Shown here in pieces: positions 34,421 to 43,270 of a stretch of 43,943 nucleotides of DNA. The translations under genes were made by a program, and so were the position numbers. Source of the DNA: Syntrophomonas sp. UBA4911 (GTDB taxonomy: Bacteria > Bacillota > Syntrophomonadia > Syntrophomonadales > Syntrophomonadaceae); NCBI GenBank assembly GCA_002398105.1, contig DHCD01000014.1, forward strand, positions 8,775 to 52,717, read 5' to 3'. Below the pieces are notes generated by a model that saw only the letters and a list, made by a program, of their open reading frames with translations, made no database searches and was not told the origin of the DNA. The first letter of the stretch is position 1. Each line of letters opens with the position of its first letter.

Positions 34421-35416
34421 TTGTCTAAAATAGGTATTCCACGTACGCTGGCATATTTTATTTATTTTCCCTTCTGGAAAACTTTTTTTGAAGCACTGGG
34501 GCAGGAAGTGGTCGTTTCTCCTCCTACTACCAGGGAAATAATGGATATAGGGGTCAGGGAAGCAGTTAACGACGCTTGTATCCCCATAAAACTATATCAC
34601 GGGCACGTGGCCTACTTGGCCGACAAAGTGGATTATATCTTCTGCCCGCGCCTGGTAAGTGTTCGCAAGCACGGCGACTTTGGCACGGAAACCTTTTGCC
34701 CCAAATTTCTGGGCTTGCCTGATATGGTGCGGTTGGCTCTGAATAATCTGCCTGAAATAATTGACGAACGGGTCGACCTAAAAAAGGGGAAAGACGAATT
34801 ATTAAAGGTTTGCGCCCGGGTAGGAGAAACCCTGGGTCAATCCGGGACGGAAATAAAGCGGGCTTTTAAACAGGCGATGAAGGTGGATGGGCGCTTCAAG
34901 CAATTGCTCTACCAGAACTATACGCCTGTGGAAGCTATGGCAATGATTTTTGACCAGCAGGAGCATATCCCCCCACCCCGGCAGGAGACGGACTTGAAGA
35001 TAGCGGTGGTAGGCTATCCCTATGCTATATATGATGCTTACATCAATGCCGGGATTTTAAAACTCCTGCAGAAAGAAAAAGTGCGGGTATACACCCAGGA
35101 TATGCTGAGTGACAAGACCATGAATCGCCAGGCCCGAACTCTGCCGAAAAGTATGTTCTGGTATTTCTCCAATCGGGCCGTGTATGGGGCCCTGCACTTT
35201 ATGCAGGAAAAAGGTATTGATGGGATAATTCATATAACAGCATTTGCCTGCGGCCCTGACTCTATAGTGGACAGATTACTGGAAATAGAATCAAGACGGC
35301 GCAACCATATACCTTACCTGGCCATCGCGGTGGATGAGCATACGGGAGAAGCGGGTATAAGAACCAGAGTGGAAGCATTCCTGGATATGCTGCGCTTTAG
35401 GAGGGACAAGGCATGA
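34421..35416 (+). CDS. DUF2229 / acyl-CoA dehydratase activase-associated protein (HgdB-like)
   Basis: The 331-residue protein resembles the DUF2229 modules of large acyl-CoA dehydratase activases and 2-hydroxyacyl-CoA dehydratase (HgdB-like) subunits. It starts KIGIPRTLAYFIYFPFWKTF. Conserved cysteines are C53 (NDACIPIK), C75 (IFCPRL), C93 (TFCPKF) and C277 (AFACGPD), good candidates for Fe-S ligands. The end EHTGEAGIRTRVEAFLDML is also a family mark. The start is a TTG with GGAGG ten bases upstream. It overlaps the next gene by four bases. The substrate is unknown; an ATP-driven electron transfer role is inferred from the third gene. Confidence 0.8.
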   Translation: MSKIGIPRTLAYFIYFPFWKTFFEALGQEVVVSPPTTREIMDIGVREAVNDACIPIKLYHGHVAYLADKVDYIFCPRLVSVRKHGDFGTETFCPKFLGLPDMVRLALNNLPEIIDERVDLKKGKDELLKVCARVGETLGQSGTEIKRAFKQAMKVDGRFKQLLYQNYTPVEAMAMIFDQQEHIPPPRQETDLKIAVVGYPYAIYDAYINAGILKLLQKEKVRVYTQDMLSDKTMNRQARTLPKSMFWYFSNRAVYGALHFMQEKGIDGIIHITAFACGPDSIVDRLLEIESRRRNHIPYLAIAVDEHTGEAGIRTRVEAFLDMLRFRRDKA

Positions 35417-36519
35417 AAATAAGTTTTCCGCATATGGGTTATTCGTATATAGCTTTTAAATGGCTGGTAGAAAATATGGGGCATGAATGTATAATACCTC
35501 CTGAACCGAGCAAAAAAACCCTGGATTTGGGAGTGCGCTATGCGCCTGAATTCGCCTGTATTCCTTTTAAGATGCTCTTGGGGACTTATCTGGAAGTGGC
35601 GGAAAAGGGCGCCGAAGTGATTCTGACTTCCGGAGGGATGGGTCCCTGCCGGGCCGGCTTATATTGGGTTATGCATCAATATCTGCTGGATGAACTCAAT
35701 ACCGGAATCAAAGTGGTGGCGTTTGAACCTCCCCTCTGTGATTTACGGGATTTTCTGAAAAAATTGCACTGGATAAGAAAAACCGGAGGACTGTCCTTAA
35801 AAGCCTTTATCCAGGTTTTAAGGATTACCTGGGAAAAAATTAAAGCTATTGATGAAGTGGAAATGTACTCTCATGAAATAAGACCCTATGAAATAAATCG
35901 GGGAGATACTACCCGAAGCTTATGGCGGGCTTTGGACATGCTGGATGTTGCCAACAATGAAATGGAGATTAAAATGGCTCTGCAGGAAGGGATTAAACTG
36001 TTACAGCAGATCCCGCAGGATAAAAGCCGTAATCCCTTAAAGATCGGAATTATCGGCGAGATCTACGTGGTTCTGGAACCGGCTGCTAATCATTATATTC
36101 AAATAATGCTGGGCGAAATGGGGGTACAGACAGACCGTTCTATTTATCTGACCGCCTATACCAGAAAAAACACCATTGTAAATCTGGAAGGAGATATATT
36201 TTCCGTAGCTAAACCCTATCTGGCAGAAGCTCCCATAGGCGGGCACGGGGTTAACAGTATCGGGGAGACCCTGCTCTATGCTAAACATGGCTTTGACGGC
36301 GTAGTTCAATTAGCGCCATTTGCCTGTATACCGGAAATAGTGGCCAAGAGCATCCTGCCGGCTATAAGCAGGGATCATGGCATTCCGGTTCTGACACTGT
36401 TTATAGACGAACAGACTGGTAAAGCAGGCGTTCAGACCCGGCTGGAGGCCTTTGTTGACCTGTTGGAGAAACGACGCCAGTATAAAGCAACACATAAGAA
36501 CGCGAGGTTAGTGGTATGA
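35413..36519 (+). CDS. Second HgdB/DUF2229-like protein
   Basis: This 368-residue protein is a distant relative of the gene before it. It begins KISFPHMGYSYIAFKWLVE, has cysteines C26, C49 (PEFACIPFK), C79 (GGMGPCRAGLY), C109 and C305 (PFACIPEI), and ends with DEQTGKAGVQTRLEAFVDLL. The mirrored ending of the two proteins suggests a related fold and possibly a heterodimer that holds Fe-S clusters. Both boundaries overlap neighbours by ATGA, so translation is coupled across the three genes. No catalytic assignment is justified. Confidence 0.8.
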   Translation: MKISFPHMGYSYIAFKWLVENMGHECIIPPEPSKKTLDLGVRYAPEFACIPFKMLLGTYLEVAEKGAEVILTSGGMGPCRAGLYWVMHQYLLDELNTGIKVVAFEPPLCDLRDFLKKLHWIRKTGGLSLKAFIQVLRITWEKIKAIDEVEMYSHEIRPYEINRGDTTRSLWRALDMLDVANNEMEIKMALQEGIKLLQQIPQDKSRNPLKIGIIGEIYVVLEPAANHYIQIMLGEMGVQTDRSIYLTAYTRKNTIVNLEGDIFSVAKPYLAEAPIGGHGVNSIGETLLYAKHGFDGVVQLAPFACIPEIVAKSILPAISRDHGIPVLTLFIDEQTGKAGVQTRLEAFVDLLEKRRQYKATHKNARLVV

Positions 36520-37478
36520 TCAAAGGATATCTGGGAGTGGACGTAGGCTCGGTAAGTACCAATCTGGTAGTGATTGATGAAGGCGAACGACTGCTGGCGG
36601 AACAATACCTGCGTACTAACGGCAAGCCTATCCAGACCGTTCAGGAAGGATTGTATGCTATAGGGCAGGAATTGCCGGCGGGAGTTCAAATAGCTGGGGC
36701 CGGAGCTACAGGCAGTGCCCGCTACCTGATCAGTCTGATTATCGGAGCCGATATTGTTAAGAATGAGATAACTGCCCACGCGATAGCATCCTCAGCCATG
36801 ACCGAAGATGTGAAAACCATAATTGAGATTGGCGGACAAGACTCCAAAATAATCATACTAAGAGATGGGGTAGTAATTGATTTTGCCATGAACACGGTCT
36901 GTGCTGCCGGAACCGGCTCATTTCTGGACCAGCAGGCCAGCCGCTTATGCATACCTATAGAAGAATTCGGAGATTATGCCCTCAAAGCTAAAAACCCGGT
37001 CCGGATTGCCGGGCGCTGTGCCGTATTCGCCGAGTCTGACATGATCCATAAACAGCAGCTGGGCTATAATACCGAGGATATAATCGCCGGACTCTGTGAA
37101 GCTCTGGTCAGGAACTATATGAATAACGTGGGCAAAGGTAAGGAAATCCTGGCGCCGGTAATGTTTCAAGGAGGAGTAGCGGCCAACCACGGGCTGGTAC
37201 AAGCCTTTAATAAATACCTGGAACTGGATGTAATAGTCCCCCGGCATCATGGGGTAATGGGAGCTATAGGAGCAGCCATACTGGCCCGGGAGACCAGCCG
37301 TAAAAAGGGAGGCACCGGCTTTAAAGGCTTCAATATAAAGGAAATAAACTTTAAGACCAGCAGCTTTGAATGCAAAGGTTGCTCTAACGCCTGCGAAGTG
37401 GTGCAATTTTATGAAAACAATGAACTCCTGGCTCGTTGGGGAGACCGCTGCGGGAAATGGGAAATAAACGCGGTGTAG
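36516..37478 (+). CDS. BadF/BadG/BcrA/BcrD-type ATPase (acyl-CoA dehydratase activase)
   Basis: An ASKHA-fold ATPase of 320 residues that, in known relatives (HgdC, CompA), passes single electrons to a partner at the cost of ATP. It has YLGVDVGSVSTNLVVID (phosphate loop), EIGGQDSKII (phosphate 2) and FQGGVAANHGLVQA (adenosine). C129 (NTVCAAGTGSF) and C168 (AGRCAVFAESD) match the two cysteines that bridge a [4Fe-4S] cluster between subunits. An added C-terminal tail has C286, C289, C293 and C312 (CKGCSNAC ... RCGKWE), a second metal or cluster site. It completes an operon with the two DUF2229-like genes. Confidence 0.9.
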   Translation: MIKGYLGVDVGSVSTNLVVIDEGERLLAEQYLRTNGKPIQTVQEGLYAIGQELPAGVQIAGAGATGSARYLISLIIGADIVKNEITAHAIASSAMTEDVKTIIEIGGQDSKIIILRDGVVIDFAMNTVCAAGTGSFLDQQASRLCIPIEEFGDYALKAKNPVRIAGRCAVFAESDMIHKQQLGYNTEDIIAGLCEALVRNYMNNVGKGKEILAPVMFQGGVAANHGLVQAFNKYLELDVIVPRHHGVMGAIGAAILARETSRKKGGTGFKGFNIKEINFKTSSFECKGCSNACEVVQFYENNELLARWGDRCGKWEINAV

Positions 37479-37567
37479 AATGAATTGGGCTTACCCCCCA
37501 ATTATTCTCCGGTTGAATCACAGGCTTCCCTTAATCATTAAATGACGAGAGAAGAGATAAAAAAAAA

Positions 37568-37603
37568 GAAGACCTGGATAAACCGGGGCTTCTCCTTTTT
37601 TTT
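37568..37603 (+). terminator. Intrinsic terminator after the activase operon
   Basis: GAAG and CCTGG (37568-37577) pair with CCGGG and CTTC (37583-37592) with one A-G mismatch, followed by TCC and eight T. It closes the transcript that may begin as far upstream as the YkvI-type gene. Confidence 0.88.
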
Positions 37604-37647
37604 GCTATTTATGCCAGAAATCGATTTGTGCAAAAGAAAAATTTTTT

Positions 37648-37677
37648 TTGCAATATTACAGCGATTAGTGTGATAAT
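37648..37677 (+). promoter_or_regulatory. Promoter of the liv operon
   Basis: TTGCAA (37648-37653), an 18-base spacer and GATAAT (37672-37677). Start of transcription would be near 37684, leaving a leader of about 208 nt. Confidence 0.6.
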
Positions 37678-37683
37678 ATAAGG

Positions 37684-37891
37684 AAAACCAGGGGCGAAGG
37701 GCTAATGCCTAAAAGGCTTGGCCATCAAACCGGAATCGTTAGCATCCTGTGATTTTTAACGCCTATAAGATCAAGCAGGACAAGATCAAGATAAACTGTA
37801 ATAGTTGTCATAAATGTTAACGGTTAGCAGGAAAATCAAAGTACCTGATGAAAATATTAGGTATTTGAATAATCAAAGAGGAGGAATCTAA
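37684..37891 (+). promoter_or_regulatory. Long leader of the liv operon with structure
   Basis: A bulged hairpin GGCTAA-T-GCCT/AGGC-TTGGCC lies at 37700-37723. Further pairings are CGTTA/TAACG (about 37737-37761), TCCTG/CAGGA, and AAGTACCT (37839-37846) with AGGTATTT (37859-37866) just before the livK ribosome-binding site. AAGATCAAG is directly repeated (about 37767 and 37782). It contains the leader ORF listed separately. No T-box sequence and no known riboswitch class is recognised. Confidence 0.5.
37705..37752 (+). CDS. Candidate leader peptide rich in branched-chain residues
   Basis: A 15-codon ORF, MPKRLGHQTGIVSIL, lies about 20 bases after the predicted transcription start of the liv operon. 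The last five codons are Ile-Val-Ser-Ile-Leu, then TGA. A purine-rich GAAGGG lies just upstream, and AGGGG ten bases upstream of the ATG. The start codon sits in the first hairpin of the leader. The pattern fits translation-based sensing of branched-chain aminoacyl-tRNA, but the ORF is short and could be chance. Confidence 0.4.
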   Translation: MPKRLGHQTGIVSIL

Positions 37892-39079
37892 GTGTCGAAA
37901 AAAGGGTTTAGTAAAAAAGTAGCTCTACTGGTGCTGGCAGTCTTTATGCTGGCCATAGTAGCCGGCTGCGGGGGGGACAAGGCGTCGGATAAGGCATCAG
38001 ACGGGGATAATAAGGTTGGGGATACCATCAAGGTAGGAATCAACTGTGAACTGTCTGGTGCTGTGGCCAGCTACGGGGATAATGCCAGGAACGGAGCCCT
38101 GATAGCAATTGAAGAGATCAATAAGGCGGGCGGAGTTTTAGGAAAACAGTTGGAACCCCTGGTAAGAGACAACCAGTCCAAAACCGATGAAGCCATGAAC
38201 GTCAGCGCGGCTCTGGTTGACGAGGGAATGGTGGCTCAGATCGGGCCTCTGACCAGCGGGGCGGTAGCAGGGAGCACTCCGGTTATGATGGAAAACCAGA
38301 TACCCTTGATTGCACCAGCCGCAACCGCCAATAATGTAACGGTTGATGAAAAAGCTGACAAGGTCAGAGATTATATCTTCCGGATGTGCTACCGGGATTC
38401 CGACCAAGGCCAGAGAATGGCTGATTTTGCCATAGATACCCTGAAAGTCAAAAATGCCGCTATCTTTGGCAGTACCTCGGATGATTATGCCAAAGGGTTG
38501 GCCAAATACTTCCAGGAAGAATTCGAGAGCAAAGGTGGTACTATAGTAGCGGTAGAAGGCTTCATGAACGGGGATAAGGAATTTCGCGGGCCCCTGACCA
38601 AAATACGGGGCAAAAATCCTGAATTCATCTATGTACCCGGATATTATACCGAAGTATCAGTACTTATCAAACAAGCCCGCGACCTGGGGCTCAGTGTTCC
38701 CATCGGCGGCGGCGACGGCTGGGATTCCCCGGACATGGTCAAAGTAGCTGGGGCGGAAGCACTTAACAATACCTATTTCACCAACCATTATTCGGTGGAG
38801 GATCCCGATCCGGCCATACAGTCTTTCGTTGAAGCATATCAGGCCAAGCACAAGAAAGCACCGGATTCCTTTGCCGCTCTGGGATATGATTCAGTGAAAT
38901 TACTGGCCGATGCTATCACCCGGGCTGATTCAGCTGACCCGGTAAAGATTAAAGAGGCTCTGGAGAAAACCCAGGATTTCACTGGAATCACAGGAAAGAT
39001 GAGCATTGATGAGCAGCATAATCCGGTCAAGAACATAGTGGTCATAGAATATAAGGACGGTAAACTGGTATCCAGATAA
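37892..39079 (+). CDS. livK: Branched-chain amino acid ABC transporter, substrate-binding lipoprotein
   Basis: The 395-residue protein is a periplasmic-binding-type receptor (Peripla_BP_6) anchored as a lipoprotein. It has a basic start, a hydrophobic segment and the lipobox IVAGC, with the lipidated cysteine at position 26. The mature protein begins with KVGINCELSGAVASYGDNARNG and has the ligand-pocket TSGAVAGSTPVM. The ligand may be Leu/Ile/Val or another amino acid; the family is broad. The start is GTG with GAGGAGG upstream. It is the first gene of a five-gene transporter operon. Confidence 0.93.
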   Translation: MSKKGFSKKVALLVLAVFMLAIVAGCGGDKASDKASDGDNKVGDTIKVGINCELSGAVASYGDNARNGALIAIEEINKAGGVLGKQLEPLVRDNQSKTDEAMNVSAALVDEGMVAQIGPLTSGAVAGSTPVMMENQIPLIAPAATANNVTVDEKADKVRDYIFRMCYRDSDQGQRMADFAIDTLKVKNAAIFGSTSDDYAKGLAKYFQEEFESKGGTIVAVEGFMNGDKEFRGPLTKIRGKNPEFIYVPGYYTEVSVLIKQARDLGLSVPIGGGDGWDSPDMVKVAGAEALNNTYFTNHYSVEDPDPAIQSFVEAYQAKHKKAPDSFAALGYDSVKLLADAITRADSADPVKIKEALEKTQDFTGITGKMSIDEQHNPVKNIVVIEYKDGKLVSR

Positions 39080-39147
39080 AGAAAACAACAGACAGGCGAA
39101 GGGAGGGGCAACCCTCTCTTTAACCTGTATTAAAGGATGTGCTCTAT

Positions 39148-40029
39148 TTGCTCGAATTCATGCAACAACTGGTCAACGGATTATCGCTGGGGGCTATTTA
39201 TGCCCTGATTGCCCTAGGCTATACTATGGTCTACGGCATCATTATGCTGATCAACTTCGCCCATGGCGATATCATGATGGTGGGAGCCTATGTAGGCTTT
39301 TTTTCCATATCCATTCTGGGAAGCAACATCGTGGTAGCGATGATTTTTGCCATGGTCAGCTGTGCTCTTTTAGGAGTGGTAATTGAGAAAGTGGCTTACA
39401 AACCGCTGCGTAATTCCACCCGTATAGCGGCTTTAATCACTGCTATCGGAGTATCGCTGTTTCTGGAGTATATAACGCTCTACTTTTTGACCGCTCAGCA
39501 GCGGGTTTATCCCGACAGCGCCTTCCCGCTGCATAAATATGAAGTGTTGGGCCTGGTTATTTCCAATAAAGACATCTTTATCATTGTGTCAGCCGTTATT
39601 TTGATGATAATACTGCAGTATATTATAAAAAGGACTAAAACGGGAAAAGCCATGCGGGCAGTATCCCTGGATCGGGAAGCTGCTATGCTTATGGGAATCA
39701 GTGTGGATAGAATAGTATCCGTTACCTTTGCCATCGGTTCAGCCCTGGCAGCAGCTGCAGGAGTTATGATTGGTCTTTATTATAATGCTATTAACCCTCT
39801 GATGGGGATAATACCGGGTCTGAAAGCTTTTGTCGCCGCCGTCTTGGGGGGAATCGGATTAATACCCGGGGCTATGGTGGGCGGCTTTTTAATGGGGGTT
39901 CTGGAGACCCTGGTGAGCGGTTATGGCAGCAGCATGTACCGTGATGCAGTAGCTTTTGGTGTATTGATCCTGATATTACTTATCAAACCTACCGGTCTAT
40001 TTGGTAAAAATACCGGGGAAAAAGTGTAG
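39148..40029 (+). CDS. livH: Branched-chain amino acid ABC permease LivH
   Basis: An integral membrane permease of about 293 residues with several membrane segments. LVNGLSLGAIYALIALGYTMVYGIIMLINFAHGD is the typical N-terminal LivH pattern (positions roughly 6-40). A TTG at 39148 gives the usual LivH start (LEFMQQLVNG) with AAAGGA ten bases upstream. A GTG at 39139 is possible but is only one base from AAAGGA. It pairs with LivM to form the channel. Confidence 0.94.
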   Translation: MLEFMQQLVNGLSLGAIYALIALGYTMVYGIIMLINFAHGDIMMVGAYVGFFSISILGSNIVVAMIFAMVSCALLGVVIEKVAYKPLRNSTRIAALITAIGVSLFLEYITLYFLTAQQRVYPDSAFPLHKYEVLGLVISNKDIFIIVSAVILMIILQYIIKRTKTGKAMRAVSLDREAAMLMGISVDRIVSVTFAIGSALAAAAGVMIGLYYNAINPLMGIIPGLKAFVAAVLGGIGLIPGAMVGGFLMGVLETLVSGYGSSMYRDAVAFGVLILILLIKPTGLFGKNTGEKV

Positions 40030-40038
40030 GTGAGAGCT

Positions 40039-41007
40039 ATGGAAGATAAAAGACGCAGATGGGGCAAGTTCCTGCTGGAGGTTATTGTCCTGGCGGCCCT
40101 GTTTACAGTAGTACAGTATCTCATCGCTACCGGCTTATTGAACCGCTACTACCAGATAAACCTCACCCTCATGGGGATAAATATCATTCTGGCAGTAAGC
40201 CTTAACCTTATCAATGGCTTTACCGGGCAATTATCGCTGGGGCATGCCGGATTCATGGCTATAGGGGCCTTTGCATCGGTTATAATGACCACCTTGCTGG
40301 GATATCCCTTTATGATTGGAATTTTGGCGGGTATGCTGGCGGCAGCCGTAGCCGGATTTATAATTGGAGTGCCTACCCTGCGGCTAAAGGGCGACTATCT
40401 GGCTATTGCCACTCTGGGTTTTGGCGAGATTATCAGGGTGGTTCTGCAAAATATTGATTATATCGGGGGGCCGGCAGGAATCAGCGGCATCAGTAAAATG
40501 ACTACCTGGCCGGTTCTATTTATAGCTACCGTAATAACCATAGTGGTAATAGTCAACATGATAAACTCCAGTTACGGCAGAGCCATTATTTCAGTGCGGG
40601 AAGACGAAATAGCGGCTGAAATAATGGGAGTGAACACGACTAAATATAAGGTCCTGGCCTTTGTGGTGGGAGCAGGTTTTGCCGGCCTGGCCGGAGCGTT
40701 ATATGCCCACTATTTTTATATAATCAAACCTGAGACCTTTAATTTCCTCAAATCTTTTGACATACTGGTAATGGTAGTATTAGGGGGGTTGGGAAGTACC
40801 ACCGGAGCGGTGATAGCAGCTGCTTTTATAACCGCCTTAAATGTTGTGCTGCAGGAATACGCCGCGGTCAGAATGATTATTTACGCCCTGATCCTGATAA
40901 TTGTTATGATATACCGGCCCCAGGGATTGCTGGGCAATAAGGAATTGACCCGCAGAAGCTTTGATAAGATTTGGAGTGGAAGACATGTCTCGTCTGCAAA
41001 TAAATAA
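40039..41007 (+). CDS. livM: Branched-chain amino acid ABC permease LivM
   Basis: The second permease, about 322 residues. LNLINGFTGQLSLGHAGFMAIGAF and LRLKGDYLAIATLGFGEIIRV are hallmark LivM segments. The ATG at 40039 has AGGTGA a few bases upstream; an in-frame GTG at 40030 overlaps this site and is less likely. The 3' end overlaps livG by 23 bases. Confidence 0.94.
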   Translation: MEDKRRRWGKFLLEVIVLAALFTVVQYLIATGLLNRYYQINLTLMGINIILAVSLNLINGFTGQLSLGHAGFMAIGAFASVIMTTLLGYPFMIGILAGMLAAAVAGFIIGVPTLRLKGDYLAIATLGFGEIIRVVLQNIDYIGGPAGISGISKMTTWPVLFIATVITIVVIVNMINSSYGRAIISVREDEIAAEIMGVNTTKYKVLAFVVGAGFAGLAGALYAHYFYIIKPETFNFLKSFDILVMVVLGGLGSTTGAVIAAAFITALNVVLQEYAAVRMIIYALILIIVMIYRPQGLLGNKELTRRSFDKIWSGRHVSSANK

Positions 41008-41752
41008 TTTAAGTAAATCATTTGGCGGGTTAAGCGCCGTGTTAAATTTTGATTTTAATGTGGGCAAGCAAGAGCTGGTGGGTCTGATTGGTCCCAATGG
41101 AGCAGGCAAAACTACCGTGTTTAACCTTATCACCGGAGTTTATAAGCCCGACCAGGGGACTATTTGCCTGGAAGACAAGGATATAACCGGCCTGCATCCT
41201 TACGATATATGCAAAAAAGGAATAGCCCGAACCTTTCAAAATATCAGGCTGTTTAACGACTTGACCGTACTGGACAATGTAAAAGTTGCCCTGCATACCG
41301 ATGTTCCCTATAGCCTGACTACCGCTGTATTAAGGCTGCCCACCTTTTTTAAGGGAGAAGAGCAAATTAGCCGGCAAGCATTGGACTATCTTAAAATATT
41401 CGATCTGGATAAAAAGAAGGATGAGATAGCCTCCAACCTGCCTTACGGTGAGCAGAGGCGCCTGGAGATTGCCCGCGCCCTGGCTACCCGGCCCAGCCTC
41501 CTGATCCTGGATGAGCCGGCGGCAGGCATGAATCCTAATGAGACCCAGGAACTGATGAAGCTTATCAACTGGATAAAAGAAGAATTTCACCTGAGCATTC
41601 TCCTGATAGAGCATGATATGTCGCTGGTCATGGGAGTTTGCGAGCGTATATACGTACTTGACTACGGGCAAATCATAGCCGAAGGCACACCCCAGGAGAT
41701 ACGCAACAATAAGCGGGTAATAGAGGCTTACCTGGGAGAGGAGGTAGAGTAA
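40985..41752 (+). CDS. livG: Branched-chain amino acid ABC ATPase LivG
   Basis: The 255-residue ATPase has Walker A GPNGAGKTTVFN, the Q-loop region FQNIRLF, and Walker B LLILDEPAAGMNP. The signature sequence is LPYGEQRRLE rather than LSGGQ, as is normal in LivG. The ATG at 40985 gives the usual N-terminus (LQINNLSKSFGG). The stop codon TAA overlaps the livF ATG. Confidence 0.95.
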   Translation: MSRLQINNLSKSFGGLSAVLNFDFNVGKQELVGLIGPNGAGKTTVFNLITGVYKPDQGTICLEDKDITGLHPYDICKKGIARTFQNIRLFNDLTVLDNVKVALHTDVPYSLTTAVLRLPTFFKGEEQISRQALDYLKIFDLDKKKDEIASNLPYGEQRRLEIARALATRPSLLILDEPAAGMNPNETQELMKLINWIKEEFHLSILLIEHDMSLVMGVCERIYVLDYGQIIAEGTPQEIRNNKRVIEAYLGEEVE

Positions 41753-42456
41753 TGCTGCAGATACATGAAATTGATGTCTTTTACGGTGCCATTCACGCCT
41801 TGAAGAAATTATCCCTGGAAGTGGAGCAGGGAAGCATCGTTACCCTGATAGGAGCTAATGGAGCAGGCAAAACCACCACCTTAAAAAGTATATCCGGGTT
41901 GTTGCGCCCCAAGAGCGGCGGCATTATGTTCAAGGATAAAGATATAACCAAAGTGGCACCCGAAAAAATAGTAGGCTTAGGCATATCCCAGGTGCCGGAA
42001 GGACGCCGGGTATTTCCCTCCATGTCGGTTATGGAAAACATGGAGATGGGAGCCTATTTGCGCAAGGATAAAAAAGGCATAGAAGCAGATATGGAGAATG
42101 TCTTCACCCGTTTTCCCCGCTTAAAAGAACGCCGCAAGCAGTTGGCCGGGACCCTCAGCGGTGGAGAACAGCAGATGCTGGCCATAGGTCGGGCTCTTAT
42201 GGCCAGACCGCAGCTCTTGCTTATGGATGAACCTTCCATGGGATTGGCGCCCCTCCTGGTAAAAGAGATATTTTCCATTATTAAAGATATAAATGAGCGG
42301 GGCACTACCATTCTGCTGGTGGAACAAAATGCCAATATGGCTTTGTCCATAGCCGATAAGGCCTATGTTATAGAGACCGGGGAAATTGTTTTAAAGGGCA
42401 GTGCCCAGGAATTGATGAATAGTCCCGAAGTTAAAAAGGCTTATTTGGGTGGGTAA
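41752..42456 (+). CDS. livF: Branched-chain amino acid ABC ATPase LivF
   Basis: The 234-residue second ATPase has Walker A GANGAGKTTTLKSISG, signature LSGGEQQMLAIGRALM, Walker B LLLMDEPSMGLAP, and the switch His-equivalent region VEQNANMAL with glutamine, typical for LivF. It begins one base inside the livG stop codon, so the genes are tightly coupled. Confidence 0.96.
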   Translation: MLQIHEIDVFYGAIHALKKLSLEVEQGSIVTLIGANGAGKTTTLKSISGLLRPKSGGIMFKDKDITKVAPEKIVGLGISQVPEGRRVFPSMSVMENMEMGAYLRKDKKGIEADMENVFTRFPRLKERRKQLAGTLSGGEQQMLAIGRALMARPQLLLMDEPSMGLAPLLVKEIFSIIKDINERGTTILLVEQNANMALSIADKAYVIETGEIVLKGSAQELMNSPEVKKAYLGG

Positions 42457-42510
42457 TAACATATCTCCGACCATAAGCCCAAACCGTATCAACGAAAGGG
42501 GGATTTTTGC

Positions 42511-43170
42511 ATGAAGGTAAAGGAACGCATGGCTGCAGACGTTAAGACGGTAGATATGGACAGCAGCATTACCGAAGCTTTCCGCTTGATGAAGGAGAAT
42601 AATATCCGCCGCTTACCGGTAATGGATAAAGGCAAACTGGCAGCAATAGTTACCCTGTCCGATTTAAACCAGGCGGCGCCCTCATCTGCGACCTCGCTTA
42701 GCATCCATGAACTTAACTACTTGCTGGCCAAGACTAAAATCCGGGAAATTATCCCCAAAAAACAAAAGCTTTTAAGCATAAGCCCGGAAGCCTATATTGA
42801 GACTGCGGCCAAAATTATGCGCGAGAACACGGTCAGCGGATTACCGGTAGTGGACAATGGCAAACTGGTAGGAATCGTCACCGAGACCGACATCTTTGAC
42901 GCTTTTATTGATATACTGGGAGTTAGAAAAACCCATACCCGAATAGACTTTTATGTCAAAGATCGTCCCGGCAGTCTGGCCGAAGTTACCGGCTTAGTTG
43001 CCGCGCGGAATATAAGTATTATAAATACAGTGGTCTACTATGATGAGAAAAAAGGCAAATATAAAATGATCCTGCGGATAGAAGACCTTGATTATGAACC
43101 GGTGTTGAAGGATCTGAAAGAAAAGGGATATGAAATAGATTCAGTCCTGGTCAAGGACGCCAGCGACTAG
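42511..43170 (+). CDS. CBS-CBS-ACT domain protein (AcuB-like)
   Basis: The 219-residue protein has two CBS domains (about 5-52, SITEAFRLMKENNIRRLPV, and 78-130, YIETAAKIMRENTVSGLPVVD) and a C-terminal ACT domain (about 145-215, FYVKDRPGSLAEVTGLVA). CBS pairs usually bind adenine nucleotides and ACT domains bind amino acids. The gene is 54 bases after livF, so a role in sensing energy or the transported amino acid is plausible. Bacillus AcuB has the same layout, but its mechanism is not settled. GGGGG lies eight bases before the ATG. Confidence 0.88.
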   Translation: MKVKERMAADVKTVDMDSSITEAFRLMKENNIRRLPVMDKGKLAAIVTLSDLNQAAPSSATSLSIHELNYLLAKTKIREIIPKKQKLLSISPEAYIETAAKIMRENTVSGLPVVDNGKLVGIVTETDIFDAFIDILGVRKTHTRIDFYVKDRPGSLAEVTGLVAARNISIINTVVYYDEKKGKYKMILRIEDLDYEPVLKDLKEKGYEIDSVLVKDASD

Positions 43171-43215
43171 ACTGCAGTTAGGCTTGATTACTTACTGGGA
43201 CCGAAGCTACCCAAA

Positions 43216-43244
43216 TTGACAATTATCGCAGGTGGTTATATACT
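43216..43244 (+). promoter_or_regulatory. Sigma-A promoter of selC
   Basis: TTGACA (43216-43221), exactly 17 bases, TATACT (43239-43244). Transcription would begin about 20 bases before the mature tRNA-Sec 5' end. Confidence 0.9.
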
Positions 43245-43270
43245 CGTAAACGCGGGCAATAATTATTAAT

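Noticed and set aside
37684..37760. c-di-AMP (ydaO) riboswitch in the livK leader, suggested by AACCAGGGGCGAA and CCGGAATCGTTAGC
   Set aside because: The second half-site and the overall layout of that class are missing; the resemblance is only local.
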